NCBI GenBank assembly: GCA_023264135.1
Contig: JALQSZ010000061.1
Location: 1-7,773, forward strand
Direction: 5' to 3'
DNA: 7,773 bases
From: Acidimicrobiales bacterium
GTDB taxonomy: Bacteria; Actinomycetota; Acidimicrobiia; Acidimicrobiales; Acidimicrobilacustridaceae
Shown: positions 5,657-7,773 of the stretch, piece after piece
Layout of the letters: each line of letters opens with the position of its first letter
Position numbering within the stretch: the first letter of the stretch is position 1
Notes under the pieces: generated by a model
Told to the model about the DNA's origin: nothing
The model's database searches: none
What the model saw: the letters and a program-made list of their open reading frames with translations, nothing else
Program-made: the position numbers and the translations under genes

Positions 5657-7627
5657 TTAACGACCGCGACACTCGTCGAATCGCGGGTCGTTGTTCCAGT
5701 CGGCAACTTCCCAACCAGTAGCCGGAGCGGGAGTCCAACCTGCGTCGTACAACTTCTCGTGAACATACGTTGCGAGAAGCGCGGCGCCAGCGGGGCAGAG
5801 ATGCCACGTATCCGGCTTCCGCAATTTCACAACAGTGCCGTCGGCCGCGACTTTTGTTTGCGGGCATCCGGCAAACACGCTTGTGGTGTCGATGTACATG
5901 ACGCTGCCGGGGTACCGACCGGGGAGTTCCGCAAAAATTGCATCTTGAGCGGCATCGGGAACATTGCCACACGGCAGGATCGGCAAGAACGCAACACGAC
6001 CCCCTTGTGAGGTGAGGATGCCCACCAGTTCATCGACAATTGGTCGATATGCGTCGGGGCCTTTGGCAGTGATGAAGTCGTAGTCGAAGCCACCGAGCAT
6101 CACGACCGTGAGCTCCGGTTTGTTCTCATCAACTTTCTTCTGCCATTCCTCACGCCAATGTCCGGTGCCGCCAAACGTGAGGCCGATACCGGGATAGGCA
6201 GCTTCGACACTTGTTTGTGTCCCGATGGCAAAGAAACTTGCGCGCAGCGCTGGCGTTTCGTCGTACATCGAGGAATCTCCGACGGTCATTAGCGCGCGCG
6301 GTGCCGGCGACGTGACTTTGAGCGTGCTTGTTGTTGACGATGCAGCGGAACTCGAACTGTTATCGACAGTCGAGATCGTCGCCTTTTTCGTATCGAAGCC
6401 GGCGTAGGCAAGTTTTGGCGTGTCGCGGGTTGCGACGAAAATAAGACCAGCAACAACGGCCATTGCAATCGGTACGGCAATCCATACGCGCCGGTTGCCG
6501 ACGAACTTGCCTCGCCGAATTGGTTGTTCAAGAAACCGGTAGGAGAGCAATGCGATCGCAACCGTGACGAGCATGCGAACGATGAAGGTTCCGTACCGGC
6601 CAAGTCCGACACGATCCTCGGTGAGGATGGCAAAAATTGGCCAGTGATACAGGTAGAGCCCGTAACTAATAAGGCCAACCGCGACAAGCGGCTTCCATGC
6701 CAATCGATCGCACAACGTTCCGCCAATAACAAGCGCGGCGATGATCACGGCGGCGATCAGCGCGTGCAGTGCGAAGCCGCCGTTGTAGAGCCAGGCACTC
6801 GTCTGTGACGTCGTTGCCCAAAGCACCAAGAGAATGATGACGGCGAGCGGAGCAAGAACTTCGAGGACGCGCGAACGAATGAGGAAGGAAGGCCGACGTC
6901 CGCCAAGTGGAAGAAGCAGGGCCAGGAGCGCGCCGATGAGGATCTCTGCCGCTCGAGTTTGGGTACTGAAATAAATCGTGTCGGTCGAGGAGTGCAAGAC
7001 GTTCCACATCAACAGGCAGCAACCGACCGATGCGGCGATCAGAACCCCAGTGATGATGGTGAGTCCCCGCTTCGCCCAGAAGGCCAGCGCCGCCGCGGCG
7101 AGTAATGGCCACAGCACGTAAAACTGCTCTTCGATCGCCAGCGACCAAAAGTGCTGCACGAGACTTTGGCCGCTTTGAATATCGGCGTACGACGAGCCGC
7201 GTGCAACGAATCGCCAATTCGCGACATAGAAAAGTGAACCGAGTAGGTCGCCGCGAAGATTTAGTCGTTGCGTATCAGACGCGAAGAACCATCCGTAGAT
7301 CGCAACTGCACTGATGGCGACGAGCGCGGCAGGAAGAAGTCGGCGAACTCGTCGAGTCCAGAACTGATTGAGGTTGATGCGCTGTGTCGAAGACCGTTCG
7401 GCAAGGAGCAGGCTCGTGATGAGGTAGCCGGACAACGTGAAGAACAGCGAGACGCCAAGGAAGCCCCCTGCGGCCCACGCGAATCCGCCGTGAAAGAAGA
7501 GCACGCCGAGAACAGCGAGGCCGCGCAAGCCGTCGAGCCCGCGCAGATGGGGCATCGAGGATGTTGGCGGCGGAGCGCTCTCGGGCTGTTCGCCGGACCC
7601 ACTCTGCTGGTCCAAGGCAACGGACAT
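5657..7627 (-). CDS. Membrane O-acyltransferase (AT3 family) with C-terminal SGNH domain
   Basis: A 656-residue two-domain protein of the OafA type, expected to carry acyl (often acetyl) groups across the membrane onto a cell-surface sugar or other acceptor. The AT3 domain (about 26-400) shows LDGLRGLAVLGVLFFH with Arg35 and His46 (the R-x10-H motif), FFTLSGYLIT, HFWSLAIEEQFY (159-170) and SYGLYLYHWPIF (321-332), with ten or more membrane helices. A Ser/Thr-rich linker (about 418-440) leads to an extracytoplasmic SGNH domain with VGDSSMYD (Ser452) and DTWH (Asp606, His609). Its block III is MLGGFDYDF without the usual Asn. The ATG at 7627 is chosen; an in-frame ATG at 7696 (679 residues) and one at 7555, just before the first motif, are alternatives, none with a good ribosome site. 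The Rieske gene follows 22 bp downstream. The acceptor is unknown. Confidence 0.88.
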   Translation of the reverse strand: MSVALDQQSGSGEQPESAPPPTSSMPHLRGLDGLRGLAVLGVLFFHGGFAWAAGGFLGVSLFFTLSGYLITSLLLAERSSTQRINLNQFWTRRVRRLLPAALVAISAVAIYGWFFASDTQRLNLRGDLLGSLFYVANWRFVARGSSYADIQSGQSLVQHFWSLAIEEQFYVLWPLLAAAALAFWAKRGLTIITGVLIAASVGCCLLMWNVLHSSTDTIYFSTQTRAAEILIGALLALLLPLGGRRPSFLIRSRVLEVLAPLAVIILLVLWATTSQTSAWLYNGGFALHALIAAVIIAALVIGGTLCDRLAWKPLVAVGLISYGLYLYHWPIFAILTEDRVGLGRYGTFIVRMLVTVAIALLSYRFLEQPIRRGKFVGNRRVWIAVPIAMAVVAGLIFVATRDTPKLAYAGFDTKKATISTVDNSSSSAASSTTSTLKVTSPAPRALMTVGDSSMYDETPALRASFFAIGTQTSVEAAYPGIGLTFGGTGHWREEWQKKVDENKPELTVVMLGGFDYDFITAKGPDAYRPIVDELVGILTSQGGRVAFLPILPCGNVPDAAQDAIFAELPGRYPGSVMYIDTTSVFAGCPQTKVAADGTVVKLRKPDTWHLCPAGAALLATYVHEKLYDAGWTPAPATGWEVADWNNDPRFDECRGR

Positions 7628-7680
7628 GTGGTGAGTCTCGCATCGCCGGACTGGACTGTCTCGCCAGGTGAGTGACGGCG

Positions 7681-7773
7681 GTGCGGGATCGGCCATCGGT
7701 TAGCGTTTCGTTCTCGGACGACTGGGGAGTTCGAGCCGCTCAGGGGAACGACGACAACGATGCTCGAGACATC
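7681..7773 (+). CDS. Possible start of an unidentified divergent gene (cut by right edge)
   Basis: An open frame runs from GTG codons at 7672 or 7681 to the window end with no stop. The product (VRDRPSVSVSFSDDWGVRA, then acidic NDDNDARD) has a composition more like a real protein than the Arg-rich shadow frames opposite. An AGGTG at 7666-7670 is well spaced for the GTG at 7681. If real, it diverges from the acyltransferase gene and excludes the longer 7696 start of that gene. I recognise no family, and about 30 residues are too few to be sure. The competing reading is that 7700-7773 on the minus strand holds the end of an upstream gene, with a TAA just before the 7696 ATG. Confidence 0.25.
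   Translation, partial: MRDRPSVSVSFSDDWGVRAAQGNDDNDARDI

Noticed and set aside
5635..5766. N-terminal extension of the Rieske protein
   Set aside because: It runs through the end of the acyltransferase gene, and the added residues match nothing in the family; family similarity begins after 5634.
7759..7773. Near-palindrome around CTCGAG at the right edge
   Set aside because: The flanking arms pair only with a one-base offset and the element is cut by the window end.

Overview
The window reads as bacterial chromosome, most likely from an actinobacterium. By eye the GC content is in the mid to upper 50s. The genes are tightly packed and intergenic gaps are short. One regulator gene appears to start with a leaderless message from a TTGAGT-N17-TAGGGT promoter, which is common in actinobacteria. 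The protein families (mycobacterial-type crotonase, Pyr_redox-like FAD protein, KshA-like Rieske oxygenase, AT3-SGNH acyltransferase) also fit. A lineage such as Acidimicrobiia is a guess from family memory and is not shown by the sequence.

Layout from left to right. Positions 1-491 (minus) hold the N-terminal part of an FAD/NAD(P) oxidoreductase that runs off the left edge. Just upstream of it, 13 bp away and on the same strand, is a crotonase-family enoyl-CoA hydratase/isomerase (505-1308). The 89-bp gap 1309-1397 is a divergent regulatory region with a 21-bp inverted repeat, and it leads into a TetR-type regulator (1398-2009, plus). A recognisable promoter and Shine-Dalgarno site then precede a 14-helix MFS transporter (2106-3695) and a choloylglycine-hydrolase/penicillin-acylase-family Ntn hydrolase (3706-4698). 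The ribosome site of the hydrolase overlaps the transporter stop. Fifteen bases further on, facing the other way, ends a short KshA-like Rieske mononuclear iron oxygenase (4714-5634, minus). It follows, by 22 bp, a membrane O-acyltransferase with a C-terminal SGNH domain (5657-7627, minus). The right edge (7628-7773) may hold the beginning of a divergent gene on the plus strand.

How the genes may work together is inference. A TetR regulator beside a crotonase, a transporter, an amide hydrolase and a steroid-type Rieske oxygenase would suit a small uptake-or-export and catabolic island for an acyl-amide or steroid-like (for example conjugated bile acid) compound. In that picture the hydrolase cuts the amide, the Rieske enzyme hydroxylates the ring system, and the crotonase acts on a CoA-activated chain. 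None of these substrates can be proven from the sequence, and the acyltransferase has no obvious part in such a pathway. I see no RNA genes, insertion sequences, CRISPR arrays or tRNA genes.
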